A stretch of 36,767 bases of DNA, taken from the NCBI GenBank assembly GCA_016235085.1, contig JACRMA010000007.1:1-36767 (forward strand), read 5' to 3'. A program made the translations under genes and the position numbers. This document shows positions 24,878 to 33,371 of this stretch, piece by piece; within the stretch, counting starts at the first letter, position 1, and each line of letters starts with the position of its first letter. Under the pieces are notes generated by a model that was not told the origin of the DNA, ran no database searches, and was given only the letters and a program-made list of their open reading frames with translations. Origin of the DNA: Candidatus Zixiibacteriota bacterium (GTDB taxonomy: Bacteria; Zixibacteria; MSB-5A5; WJJR01).

Positions 24878-25529
24878 AATCTGGGCGATTTTCGCCAAGG
24901 ATGCGCGTTCGGAGTACCGGACGCGGTTCGCGGTCAATGCCCTGTTTCTCTTCGCGCTGGTGACCTTGACGGCGTTGTCGTTTGCGACCGGGGGGGCGGG
25001 ACTGACTCCGCTTTTGGCCTCCGTGTTCTTCTGGGTGATTGTCTTTTTCTCCGCTCTCTCCTCGCTGGCGCAAACATTCGTCAAGGAGGTCGAGACCAAG
25101 ACCGCGACGTTTCTGCGGCTGACCGCTCCGGATGACGCCGTGTTCTTCGGCAAGTGGGGATTCAATCTGCTTCTGCTTTTGCTCCTCGAGGCAGTGCTCA
25201 CACCATTGTTCATCGTGATGCTGAACATGCCGGTCGCCAACTGGACGGTTTGGATCGCGACGCTGATCCTGGGAGCATTGGGGCTTGTGTCGACAACGAC
25301 GCTGATCGGCGCGTTGATCGCCGTGGCGGGTGTGCGTGGGGCGTTGTTTTCCGTGCTGTCGTTTCCGGTGCTGCTGCCGTTGCTGGTGGTGCTGATCCGG
25401 ACAACTGAAGTGGCTTTCGGCGGCGGGCTGGAGGTGGGGTTGCGAGACGGGTTTCTCGTCTTGGGGACGTACGCGGTGGTCGCCACCACGGCGGGATGGA
25501 TGTTGTTTCCGTTCGTGTGGCGGGAGTGA
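24846..25529 (+). CDS. ccmB: Cytochrome c maturation permease CcmB
   Basis: The product has 227 residues with six hydrophobic segments and the family's FAKDARSEYRTRFAVNA start. The frame is open from 24735, but GGAGG at 24835-24839, six bases before GTG 24846, marks the start inside ccmA, giving a 32-bp overlap and likely coupling. CcmB is the membrane half of the ABC complex that acts with CcmC and CcmD on heme-CcmE at the inner membrane. Confidence 0.93.
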   Translation: MPKAASSSADRIWAIFAKDARSEYRTRFAVNALFLFALVTLTALSFATGGAGLTPLLASVFFWVIVFFSALSSLAQTFVKEVETKTATFLRLTAPDDAVFFGKWGFNLLLLLLLEAVLTPLFIVMLNMPVANWTVWIATLILGALGLVSTTTLIGALIAVAGVRGALFSVLSFPVLLPLLVVLIRTTEVAFGGGLEVGLRDGFLVLGTYAVVATTAGWMLFPFVWRE

Positions 25530-25586
25530 GGGCGGGGATGCTGGGAGGTCCTCCAGATGTGGAGAGTACACCGAGCGGGTGCGCCG

Positions 25587-25609
25587 GGCGGCCACACAGG
25601 GCCGCCTCT
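25587..25609. repeat. REP-like hairpin between ccmB and ccmC
   Basis: GGCGGCC, a short loop (ACACAG) and GGCCGCC form a stem followed by TCTACGGG. It has the same layout (stem, then YTACG) as the hairpin at 33302 and lies within the 228-bp gap that interrupts the ccm operon. Confidence 0.55.
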
Positions 25610-25757
25610 ACGGGATACAGCGCATCCCAATGCGAATCAACGCGTTACATATCGAGGGTGTGTCAAAAACGACTTATTCGGACTTGAATTGGCTTTGGGG
25701 GAACGGTGATGTGTTTAATATTGGGGTTCGGGTTGGCCGACTAAGGGTAGGGCGCCT

Positions 25758-26420
25758 ATGGGTATCGTCAGAATTGCCGCTGTGGTCTTGATAACGATTG
25801 TCATCATCGCTGCGTTTACCATTGCTCCTCCCCTGGCGGCAATGGGAACGAGCGGCGCGGCCTCGCGGATATTCTTTTTCCATGTGCCCATGGCGCAGGT
25901 GTCCTTCCTGTCGTTTGTGGTGGCGGCGGTCTACGCGATCGTCTATTTGCGCACCCGCAAGACCGACCATGATCTGTTCTCATCGGTGTCGGCGGAATTG
26001 GGGCTGGTGTTCTCCATTGTCGCAATGATCACCGGATCGATCTGGGCGAAGCAGGCGTGGGGAGCGTACTGGAACTGGGATCCCCGGCAGTTATTCCTGT
26101 TTGTGCTCGTGCTGTTTTACGGGGCCTTCTTTGCTCTGCGGCAGGCGATTGTCCAGGCCGACGCGCGCCGTCGGCTATCGGCGGTTTATCTGATTTTTGG
26201 CGGAGCGATCTCTCCCCTCTTGTTCTTCGTGCTGCCACGCATGTATCAGTCGCTGCACGAGGACGCGAATCAGGTCGTGGTCGCCACCCAAGGGAAATTC
26301 AACATGTCGGGGCCGGTGGCGACTGTGTTCATCACCTCGATTGCCGGCTTCCTTTGCCTCTATGTTTGGTTGCTCAAACTGGGGGTGGCGGCGGCGCGTA
26401 TGCAGGAGGAGCAGGGCTGA
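25758..26420 (+). CDS. ccmC: Heme handling protein CcmC
   Basis: CcmC loads heme on CcmE at the outer face of the inner membrane. The 220-residue product has six hydrophobic segments. The Trp-rich heme-handling motif is WGAYWNWDPR (about 99-108), and the two flanking heme-ligand His residues lie in FFFHVPMAQ and SLHEDAN. The C-terminal M-x-x-E-Q-G ends just before ccmD. It is separated from ccmB by 228 bp holding a hairpin repeat; no strong ribosome site precedes the ATG (only GGGTAGGG at about 25745). Confidence 0.93.
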   Translation: MGIVRIAAVVLITIVIIAAFTIAPPLAAMGTSGAASRIFFFHVPMAQVSFLSFVVAAVYAIVYLRTRKTDHDLFSSVSAELGLVFSIVAMITGSIWAKQAWGAYWNWDPRQLFLFVLVLFYGAFFALRQAIVQADARRRLSAVYLIFGGAISPLLFFVLPRMYQSLHEDANQVVVATQGKFNMSGPVATVFITSIAGFLCLYVWLLKLGVAAARMQEEQG

Positions 26421-26424
26421 GCTT

Positions 26425-26535
26425 ATGGATGCAAACTACATAGCGATGGTTGCGGTATTGATCACGTGGGCGGGAATCGCCTTCTACCTTTGGCGGGTGG
26501 ACCGCCGGGTGACCCGAGGGAGCAAAGCGGAATGA
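26425..26535 (+). CDS. ccmD: Small membrane protein CcmD
   Basis: Thirty-six codons between ccmC and ccmE encode MDANYIAMVAVLITWAGIAF followed by YLWRVDRR and a basic tail: one transmembrane helix, as in CcmD, which stabilises the CcmABC complex and releases holo-CcmE. The start is 4 bp after the ccmC stop and its stop overlaps the ccmE ATG (ATGA). The size and position make the call although the sequence itself is short. Confidence 0.85.
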   Translation: MDANYIAMVAVLITWAGIAFYLWRVDRRVTRGSKAE

Positions 26536-26948
26536 ACAAACGGTATGTCATTGGGATTGCGCTGATCGTGGTGTGCGGGATTGTCGGATTCACGGCTTTT
26601 CGCGGTTCGCTGACACCGTACGTGGGGTTTGCCGAGGCGCAGCAGTTGACCCGCGCCTGCCAGGTCATGGGTGAGATCGACAAAGACAAGGTGCACTACG
26701 ACTTGACCGCCGGTGAGCTCAGGTTCACTATCGTGGATGAGCAGGGGCACGTCCTGCCGGTGTCGTATCGCGGCGTCAAGCCGGGGAATTTCGACCAGGC
26801 GAAATCCGTGGTCTGCAATGGCCGGGTGGTCGACGGGACATTCCAGGCCGACCGGTTGCTTGTCAAGTGCCCGTCCAAGTACCAGGGACTGGAGCAGGAG
26901 GGCGAGGAGAATCCCCACGAGACAACGCCGGCTACCGGCGGAGTCTGA
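26532..26948 (+). CDS. ccmE: Heme chaperone CcmE, CXXXY variant
   Basis: CcmE carries heme covalently in the periplasm to the cytochrome c ligase. The 138-residue protein has an N-terminal anchor helix (about 6-24) and an OB-fold body (GEIDKDKVHYDL, FTIVDEQGHVLPVSYRG, KSVVCNGRVVDGTFQADRLLVKC). Classical CcmE binds heme through His in an HXXXY motif; here that position is Cys113-P-S-K-Tyr117, the CXXXY type described in archaea and Desulfovibrio. The start overlaps ccmD by 4 bp; the frame is open upstream to 26466, but homology and coupling favour 26532. A terminator follows at 26973. Confidence 0.93.
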   Translation: MNKRYVIGIALIVVCGIVGFTAFRGSLTPYVGFAEAQQLTRACQVMGEIDKDKVHYDLTAGELRFTIVDEQGHVLPVSYRGVKPGNFDQAKSVVCNGRVVDGTFQADRLLVKCPSKYQGLEQEGEENPHETTPATGGV

Positions 26949-26972
26949 GCCAGAGTCAGTTGAGTCTTCGCT

Positions 26973-26998
26973 AAAGGCGCCTTACGGGCGCCTTTTTT
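26973..26998 (+). terminator. Intrinsic terminator closing the ccm operon
   Basis: AAAGGCGCC, a short loop (TTACG) and GGCGCCTTT with the T run TTTTTT lie 25 bases after the ccmE stop. The operon therefore ends with ccmE and no ccmF, ccmG or ccmH follows here. Confidence 0.9.
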
Positions 26999-27234
26999 GT
27001 TGGGCACCGGGCCGTCCCGAGTGGCTGGAACTCGCCGACCCAGGCAGTGCGGCCAGTCAGAGTGCGTCAACCTGCCGGGCGGACACTCCTGTCCCACTTC
27101 TCTGCACCAGCCGTTCATTTTCCCGCCGTATGGGACAGAAGCCATAGGGCGAATCTGCCGATAATCCCAATGAGATGCCCCCGGTATGGGCGCGACTGGA
27201 TTGTCGAGGCAGAGGAATGCGAAGGAACGCGGAC

Positions 27235-28602
27235 ATGACACCGTCCCCCGGACGGGCACGACACCTTCCTGTATCCGGCGAGACGGGTCCCGGCGCCGTG
27301 CAATTGCGCATAGATCTCAAACGGGAGATTTTTGATCTCCATACGCTCTTTGAGATTCTACGGGGATTCAGCGCGGTGCTGGATACCTCTGCCCTCTTGG
27401 ACGGCATCCTGCTGACCACGATCAGCCAGCTGGGCGTTGGGGCGGCGGCGATTGTCATCGAGACGCCGGGCCGGAACAACCATCTGGGCATCAGCAAGTC
27501 GAAGGGTTGGCCGGATGCGGATTCCTCTCTCTGGGAACTCGACTTGAATTCCGGGTTCGCACAGCGGCTGGTGGAGCACGCGCAGCCGGTACTGTTCGAG
27601 GACCTGCGTCGCCGTCTGGATGCGGCCTGGCCGCAGACACGGCTCCTGGAGCGGCTGGGATGCGCGTTGATCGCACCCATGCATCGTCGCGAACGGTTAC
27701 GCGGGGTCCTCTACGTCTCCGGACGGCTGAATGGTCAGCCGTTCAGCGAGACCGATCGCAAATTCCTTGGACTGCTGGTCGAGCAGCTCACCGTCTCGAT
27801 TGAAAACGCGGTGCTGTTCGAATCGGAGCGGCGTTATGCACAGGACCTGATCAGCACGCGAGAGCAACTGGCCGAGAGCGAGCGGATGGCGGCGCTGGGC
27901 CGGCTGTCGGCGGCAATTGCCCATGAAATCAACAACCCGCTCGGCATCATCCGGAACTATCTGCAATTGATCCGTGGCCACGTGCAGGACAACCAGCAGG
28001 CGGTGCGCGAACTCGACCAGGTGTCCTCGGAAGTCGACCGGATCGCGCGCATTGTGCGCCAGTTGCTCGATGCCTACCGTCCGGAGACATCGCGTCCGGC
28101 GGCGGTGGACGTCGGGGAAGTGGTCCTCGAAGTCATTCAGTTTCTGTCGCCGGAATTGCACCAGCGCCGGATCGCAATCCATCACGCAACGCTTGAGAAT
28201 CTTCCGCTGGTGATCGGCAGCACCGATGCGCTGCGCCAGGTCTTCCTCAATCTGACACTGAACGCCCGGGATGCCATGCCCGGCGGCGGCGGGCTGTACA
28301 TTCGCTCCCAAGTCGACGAGCGTTTCGTCGACATCGAGATCGCCGACGAAGGCAAAGGCATCGCATCGGAGAACATGCCGAGGCTGTTCGATCCCTTCTT
28401 TTCGACCAAGCCCTCTGGGCATGGATCGGGACTGGGGCTTTCGATCTGCCGGGGAATTCTGGAAGGATTCGGCGGATCCATCGAGGCCTCCAGCGCCCCG
28501 GGACACGGCGCCACCTTCCGGGTTCGTTTCCGCCGGGTCGACGCAATGCCCGAACTTAAAACAGAACATACTGAAGTTACCGTGGAGAGCGCCACCTCAT
28601 GA
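27235..28602 (+). CDS. GAF-domain sensor histidine kinase
   Basis: The product has 455 residues and no clear membrane segment, so it is a cytoplasmic sensor. A GAF domain covers about 30-195 (with the VGAAAIVIETPG strand), followed by a HisKA dimerisation domain with the H-box AAIAHEINNPL (phospho-accepting His230) and an ATPase domain with N box NLTLNARDAMP, G boxes ADEGKGI and GSGLGLSIC. It is of the NtrB/HydH-like class that often pairs with sigma-54 activators. AAGGA eight bases before ATG 27235 sets the start; an earlier ATG at 27217 is possible. Its stop overlaps the next gene by 4 bp. Confidence 0.9.
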   Translation: MTPSPGRARHLPVSGETGPGAVQLRIDLKREIFDLHTLFEILRGFSAVLDTSALLDGILLTTISQLGVGAAAIVIETPGRNNHLGISKSKGWPDADSSLWELDLNSGFAQRLVEHAQPVLFEDLRRRLDAAWPQTRLLERLGCALIAPMHRRERLRGVLYVSGRLNGQPFSETDRKFLGLLVEQLTVSIENAVLFESERRYAQDLISTREQLAESERMAALGRLSAAIAHEINNPLGIIRNYLQLIRGHVQDNQQAVRELDQVSSEVDRIARIVRQLLDAYRPETSRPAAVDVGEVVLEVIQFLSPELHQRRIAIHHATLENLPLVIGSTDALRQVFLNLTLNARDAMPGGGGLYIRSQVDERFVDIEIADEGKGIASENMPRLFDPFFSTKPSGHGSGLGLSICRGILEGFGGSIEASSAPGHGATFRVRFRRVDAMPELKTEHTEVTVESATS

Positions 28603-30740
28603 ACGCTGCGGCCACCGGACAAACACTGACCGAACGGTCCAAGCGCACCGAGCGTTCCACGGGCCGGATTCTTATTGTGGACGATGAACCACGGATGACC
28701 GCCTCGCTGCGCGCGCTGTTGTCCGAAGAAGGCCATCAAACGGAAGGCGCGCTGTCCGGCGAAGAAGCAATCACGCGGATGCAGAAAACTGCCTACGACG
28801 TGCTGGTGGTTGATGTGCGCATGCCGGGCGTGGATGGGATGGATGTGCTGCGCGCGGCGCGGGCGCAGAATCCCGACCGACCGGTGATTATGATGACGGC
28901 GTACGCGTCGCTGGAATCGGCCGTCAGCGCGATCAACGAGGGTGCCTACGACTATCTCGTCAAACCAATCGATCTGACCGAAATGCGACTGACGGTCCGC
29001 CGGGCGGTGGAGAAGCACCGTCTCAACCTGGCGCGCGCATCGCTGACCGAGGAATTGCAGGAGAAGAACCGGACGCTGTCACGGCGCGTCGTGGAACTCA
29101 ACGCGCTTCATGAGGTCGGCGCGGCGCTGTCGACGACCGGCGAGCTTGACCGTTTGTTGAAATCGATTTTGAATCAGGCGATGGGTGTGATCGGCACGAA
29201 TTATGGTTCGATCATGCTGCTCAATCCGGAGCGGGAAACGCTCTCGGTCGTGGCGTCGAGTGAGTCCGACGTCGACCGGTTCGATCATGTCGAGGTGGCG
29301 GTTGGTGATTCCATTGCCGGGCATGTGACATCGACGGGCGACCCGCTGATGATCGAGGACGTGGAAAGCGATCCCCGTTTCCGTCGCCGCAACCGGCCCC
29401 AATTCGAGACGAAATCGCTGATTTGCGCACCACTGCGGACCCCGAATTCCATTCTGGGAGTAATCAATCTTTCGGACAAATGCGATCATCTGCCGTTCAC
29501 GCGTGAGGATTTGCGCCTGCTGGTGACGCTGGCGGCGCAGGCCGCGATGGCGATTGAAGACGCGCGTCATTTCCAGCAAGTACGCCGGCAACTGGACGAA
29601 GTGACGGCGCTGCATGAGCTCACCAACCGCCTGGCGGAGGTCGAACGCACCGATCAGATGGTGGATGCGGTGTTCGACACTCTGGCCCGTCTGACGAGCG
29701 GCGATAAGGTCCAATGGTGGGAATGGCGGACTGACCGGGAGGGGATCGCCCTCGTCGCCTGTCGCGCGGGAACAGAGGGGAAGACCGCGGTTCAGCCGTT
29801 GTTTGCGGCGGTTACGCAGGCGGAGTTGATGGATGAGGGTTGCTGTGGCAAGGCGGTGCTGAGCCAGTTGCGCACGGCGGAACCGCGTTGCTCGGTAGAG
29901 ACCGTGCTGACCGTTCCGGTTCGGTCCTCGGAGCATCCGCTGGGGGTCTTTGTCGTGGGCCGCTGCCGGAAGTCAACGTTCTCCGACCATGAGCGCCATC
30001 TGGTGGGTCTGGCCTGTTCGCAGGCTGAGCGGATTTTTGAGCGTCAACGCGCACTGCTCAATGCGACGCGTCTGGTGACGATGGGGAAGATGATTTCGGA
30101 GATTTCGCACGATTTGCGCAAACCGCTGACAAATATCCGGGGGAGCCTGCAGGTTTTGCGCGGGAAATCGGGATTGAGCGCGGAGACCGGCGGGATTCTC
30201 GAGTCGGCCGATCACGAGATTGTCCGGTTGGCGACACTCGTGACCGAGCTGGTGGATTTCGCCAATCCGAAGCGCTACCGGACTGAGCGGCGCGACCTGG
30301 GGCCGATTTTGCGCCGGGCAGTGAGCCTGATCGACCGCGCGGCCACCAAGCATGGGGTCACGGTGACGGTCGACTTCCCCGAGCGGCTGCCGTCGATCTT
30401 TTGCGATGAGAATCAGATCATCGAGGCGATGCTCAATGTCCTGTCCAACGCGATCGATGCGATGGGCAAGGGCGGCAGCCTCACGGTTGCGGCCTCGGTC
30501 GATTCGGCCGGCACCGATGGCGGGCAAAAACTGGTCATCTCGATCCGTGATACCGGACAGGGCATGCAGAAGAGTGAACTGAACCGGATCTTCGAACGCT
30601 ACTACACGACGAAGGCATCGGGCACCGGGCTGGGGCTGGCTATCGTCCAACGGATTATCCGGGCGCACGCAGGGGAAGTGCGGGCGGACAGCATACCGGG
30701 GAAGGGCACGACGTTCTACCTGGAACTGCCGGTACGATAA
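28599..30740 (+). CDS. Hybrid sensor: receiver-GAF-GAF-histidine kinase
   Basis: The 713-residue product starts with a receiver domain (about 22-140; phospho-acceptor Asp72 in VVDVRMPG, with Thr/Lys partners in MMTAY and LVKP), then a short coiled coil, a GAF domain (about 170-330), a second GAF-like domain (about 340-480), and a kinase core with H-box SEISHDLRKPL (His504), N box NVLSNAIDAM and G boxes DTGQGM and GTGLGLAIV. It has no membrane segment. The receiver at the front of a kinase suggests it accepts phosphate from, or is tuned by, the upstream kinase. It overlaps that gene by 4 bp (ATGA) and precedes the sigma-54 regulator by 94 bp. Confidence 0.9.
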   Translation: MNAAATGQTLTERSKRTERSTGRILIVDDEPRMTASLRALLSEEGHQTEGALSGEEAITRMQKTAYDVLVVDVRMPGVDGMDVLRAARAQNPDRPVIMMTAYASLESAVSAINEGAYDYLVKPIDLTEMRLTVRRAVEKHRLNLARASLTEELQEKNRTLSRRVVELNALHEVGAALSTTGELDRLLKSILNQAMGVIGTNYGSIMLLNPERETLSVVASSESDVDRFDHVEVAVGDSIAGHVTSTGDPLMIEDVESDPRFRRRNRPQFETKSLICAPLRTPNSILGVINLSDKCDHLPFTREDLRLLVTLAAQAAMAIEDARHFQQVRRQLDEVTALHELTNRLAEVERTDQMVDAVFDTLARLTSGDKVQWWEWRTDREGIALVACRAGTEGKTAVQPLFAAVTQAELMDEGCCGKAVLSQLRTAEPRCSVETVLTVPVRSSEHPLGVFVVGRCRKSTFSDHERHLVGLACSQAERIFERQRALLNATRLVTMGKMISEISHDLRKPLTNIRGSLQVLRGKSGLSAETGGILESADHEIVRLATLVTELVDFANPKRYRTERRDLGPILRRAVSLIDRAATKHGVTVTVDFPERLPSIFCDENQIIEAMLNVLSNAIDAMGKGGSLTVAASVDSAGTDGGQKLVISIRDTGQGMQKSELNRIFERYYTTKASGTGLGLAIVQRIIRAHAGEVRADSIPGKGTTFYLELPVR

Positions 30741-30834
30741 CCTGCACCGATCCGCCAGTATGCCGCAATTTGCAGGTTTTGGCTTAAGGCTTTCACAGGA
30801 TGACCGATAGTGCAACTAGGGAGACTTTTCGATC

Positions 30835-32262
30835 ATGTCTGGAAAAAACGTTTCAGGTGAGCCGGCTGTAAAGCTACTGGTCATCGATGATGACCCCAAG
30901 GTTCCGTGGATCCTGTCCGAGCGGCTGCCGCACCAGTATGAGGTGATTTCGGCGTCGGACGGCTATGAGGGGATTCAACTCGCGTCCACCGAGCAGCCTC
31001 CGCTCATTCTCCTGGATATCATGATGCCCGGCATGTCCGGGCTTGAAGTTCTCGAACGGCTCCGGCACGCGCAGACGTCGAGCGATATCATCATGCTCTC
31101 GGGCCACGGTGACACCGAAAATGTGGTGAAGTCAATCCAGCTCGGCGCGGCCGAGTTTATCAGCAAGCCATTTGATCCGGCCGAAGTGGAAATCCACTTG
31201 CGCAAGGTTCTCGAATCGCGGGCATTGCGCGACGAGAACGCCCAGTTGCGCGAATCGCTCAAGTCGCGGTTTGAGACGTTGATCGGTGATTCCGTGGCGA
31301 TGCAACGGGTCAAGGGGATTTTAGAAGAGATCGCCGACAGTGATCTGACCGTCTTGATCCGGGGTGAAAGCGGCACCGGCAAGGAAGTCGTGGCGCGCTT
31401 GCTCCATGCCGGATCGGCGCGGGCGAAAGAGGCGTTCACTAAAGTGAATTGCGCCGCCATTCCACGCGAATTGCTCGAAGCCGAGTTGTTCGGCTACGAA
31501 CGAGGGGCGTTTACCGGCGCGAACAAGATGAAGCCGGGACGGTTCGAGGCGGCCACCAAGGGTACGATCTTCCTCGACGAAATTGGCGAGATGCCGCTGG
31601 AATTGCAGTCGAAACTCCTTCAGGTATTGGAGCAGCAGGAATTTGTGCGTGTCGGTGGGTTGCAAACAATCAAAGTCGACGTGCGCATCGTTTGCGCTAC
31701 CAACCGAGATCTCGAAGTGGCCATCGCCGAGCGGCAGATGCGCGATGATCTCTATTACCGACTGAACGAAATTACCGTAACGCTGCCTTCCCTGCGTGAA
31801 CGGACCGAGGATATTCCGTTGCTGGTCTCCCACTTCATCCAGAAGTACAATGCCGCCTACTCAAAGTCGTTCGCCGGGCTGAGCGCGGAGACGATGCAAA
31901 AGCTGGTGTCTTATCCGTGGCCGGGAAACGTGCGGCAGTTGGAGAATCTGGTAAAGCAGATTGTCGTCCGTCAGGACGAGGCGGTCATCGACGAGATCCT
32001 GCGGCGTCCGCAACCGGCGGTGCGTCTCGCGGGCGCGGCCGTGAATGTACCGGAGCCAGTGGCGGCATCACCCGAGGGGAACGGTTATTCTCTGAAGGAC
32101 CGGGTGGGCGCGGCGGTGGCGCGCGAAGAGCGCAATCTGATTGCCGATGTGCTGCGCAAGACGAACTGGAATCGCCGCAAAGCCGCCGATGTGCTGGAGA
32201 TCAGCTATCGGTCGCTGCTTTATAAGATCAAAGAGTACGGGCTGTCGAAGTCGGAGCTGTAG
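30835..32262 (+). CDS. NtrC-family sigma-54-dependent response regulator
   Basis: The 475-residue protein has a receiver domain (about 15-130; Asp61 in LLDIMMPG), an AAA+ domain (about 145-370) with Walker A GESGTGKE near 177, the sigma-54 contact loop GAFTGA at 224-229 and a [13 protein letters not shown] segment, and a Fis-type helix-turn-helix at the C-terminus ([20 protein letters not shown]). It opens promoters bound by sigma-54 RNA polymerase. As the third gene of a kinase-kinase-regulator cassette it is the likely output. The target genes are not visible; I found no convincing -24/-12 element nearby. The Walker and GAFTGA motifs are intact. Confidence 0.95.
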   Translation: MSGKNVSGEPAVKLLVIDDDPKVPWILSERLPHQYEVISASDGYEGIQLASTEQPPLILLDIMMPGMSGLEVLERLRHAQTSSDIIMLSGHGDTENVVKSIQLGAAEFISKPFDPAEVEIHLRKVLESRALRDENAQLRESLKSRFETLIGDSVAMQRVKGILEEIADSDLTVLIRGESGTGKEVVARLLHAGSARAKEAFTKVNCAAIPRELLEAELFGYERGAFTGANKMKPGRFEAATKGTIFLDEIGEMPLELQSKLLQVLEQQEFVRVGGLQTIKVDVRIVCATNRDLEVAIAERQMRDDLYYRLNEITVTLPSLRERTEDIPLLVSHFIQKYNAAYSKSFAGLSAETMQKLVSYPWPGNVRQLENLVKQIVVRQDEAVIDEILRRPQPAVRLAGAAVNVPEPVAASPEGNGYSLKDRVGAAVAREERNLIADVLRKTNWNRRKAADVLEISYRSLLYKIKEYGLSKSEL

Positions 32263-32289
32263 GACCGCCGCCCATGGCAGGACATCACT

Positions 32290-32315
32290 GGCCCCGAGAT
32301 TCGGGGCCTTTTTTT
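32290..32315 (+). terminator. Intrinsic terminator after the sigma-54 regulator
   Basis: GGCCCCGA, a 3-base loop and TCGGGGCC form an 8-bp stem followed by seven T, 27 bases past the stop codon. Confidence 0.93.
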
Positions 32316-32360
32316 ATGGACGGAGTGGACGGAGTAGACTTGGTGGACGAGGTGGACACA
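32316..32360. repeat. 9-bp tandem array, five copies
   Basis: atggacgga, gtggacgga, gtagacttg, gtggacgag and gtggacaca lie end to end between two convergent terminators. This is the same pattern as at 14664. Confidence 0.8.
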
Positions 32361-32391
32361 AAAGAAGGAGGCCCTGTGTTAACAGGGCCTC
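32360..32391 (-). terminator. Intrinsic terminator of lepB
   Basis: On the minus strand GAGGCCCTGT, a 4-base loop and ACAGGGCCTC make a perfect 10-bp stem (32368-32391), followed by CTTCTTTT. It begins 25 bases past the lepB stop. Confidence 0.85.
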
Positions 32392-32415
32392 GTGAGTTCC
32401 TCTGTTCGAATCTCG

Positions 32416-33189
32416 TTAGTGGATCACGCTTGCCAGGCGCTTCCAGCGGACGCGGTCGGCGAAGTGAGCGACGTTGTAGGCGACGGCTTGCGCCATCCCG
32501 ACAGGGTCAGACCAAGTCCACGGGGGGGCGTGTTCGTCGGTGCCCCACGACCAGTGTATGACCATGGCCTTACCCTGGATCAGATCGTAAGGAACCGGGC
32601 CCCAGAATCGGGAGTCGTAGGAGTTGTCCCGATTGTCACCCATCATGAAAAAGCAATTCGAAGGCACCTTGTACGGCCCATAATTGTCGCGCTGGCTGCG
32701 CGATGCCGGTTCAATCTGGTCGGGCGCGGTGTATTTCCCGGTTTGCGGTAGTGGCATGGGATTGCCATCGACGAAGAGCTGCTTGTTTTTGACTTCGACG
32801 ACCTGCCCGCCAACGGCCACGCAACGCTTGATGTAATTCACCGAGGGATTGCCGGGGAACTTGAAGATCACAATGTCGCCGGGGCGCGGGTCACGAACCT
32901 TGGGCAGGCGGTAGTCGATCAGCGGCAACTTGGAGCCGTAGACAAACTTGTTGGCCAGAAGGAAATCACCGACCAACAGGGTGTCCTCCATCGAGCCGGA
33001 GGGGATTTTGTAGGCCTCGACAATTGACGTCTTGATGATGATCGCCAGGATAAGAGCGATACCGAGCGATTTGGTGTACTCCCAAAGGACCTGGGTAACT
33101 GGCGTCTTCTGGGCGGACCGACTGCCCGTGACGTCCGATGTTGATTGCCGTCTGCTCACTGGTATCATCCTTCCTGACTGGTCAGCCAT
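32416..33189 (-). CDS. lepB: Signal peptidase I
   Basis: LepB cleaves signal peptides from exported proteins at the outer face of the inner membrane. The protein has 257 residues with one transmembrane helix (about 42-58, SLGIALILAIIIK). Box B contains the nucleophile in PSGSMEDTL (Ser66), box D the general base in YIKRCVAVGG (Lys121), and box E is GDNRDNSYDSRFWGP. ATG 33189 is preceded by GAGG at 33195-33198 with five bases spacing; a second ATG at 33168 lies right after AGGAAGG. It is the last gene of the minus-strand group, separated from rseP by 182 bp of hairpin-rich sequence, and would process the many exported proteins in this window. Confidence 0.96.
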   Translation of the reverse strand: MADQSGRMIPVSRRQSTSDVTGSRSAQKTPVTQVLWEYTKSLGIALILAIIIKTSIVEAYKIPSGSMEDTLLVGDFLLANKFVYGSKLPLIDYRLPKVRDPRPGDIVIFKFPGNPSVNYIKRCVAVGGQVVEVKNKQLFVDGNPMPLPQTGKYTAPDQIEPASRSQRDNYGPYKVPSNCFFMMGDNRDNSYDSRFWGPVPYDLIQGKAMVIHWSWGTDEHAPPWTWSDPVGMAQAVAYNVAHFADRVRWKRLASVIH

Positions 33190-33270
33190 GGGAACCTCAA
33201 GTCCGTATACGTGGGCCGGTCACCAAACGATTCAGCGAATTTTCGGAGGCTTCGGGCGGCCAACCATGTC

Positions 33271-33296
33271 CGCAGGGTCTTTGAAGCTCCCCTGCG
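33271..33296. repeat. Inverted repeat in the rseP-lepB gap
   Basis: CGCAGGG and CCCTGCG are separated by 12 bases. There is no T tract on either strand; it lies 5 bases before the REP-like hairpin at 33302. Confidence 0.4.
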
Positions 33297-33301
33297 TGAA
33301 C

Positions 33302-33320
33302 GGGCGTATGCAATACGCCC
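33302..33320. repeat. REP-like hairpin, GCA loop
   Basis: GGGCGTAT, loop GCA and ATACGCCC form a perfect 8-bp stem followed by CTACGCC. It lies between rseP and lepB and shares its layout with the hairpin at 25587. Confidence 0.6.
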
Positions 33321-33371
33321 CTACGCCCCTCCCGGACATTCGCGACCGGTAGGCTCATCGTCGCGCGTTCC

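Noticed and set aside
30741-30834. Sigma-54 promoter before the NtrC-type gene (GCCGCAATTTGCA region)
   Set aside because: The GG and GC elements are two bases too close compared with the -24/-12 spacing.
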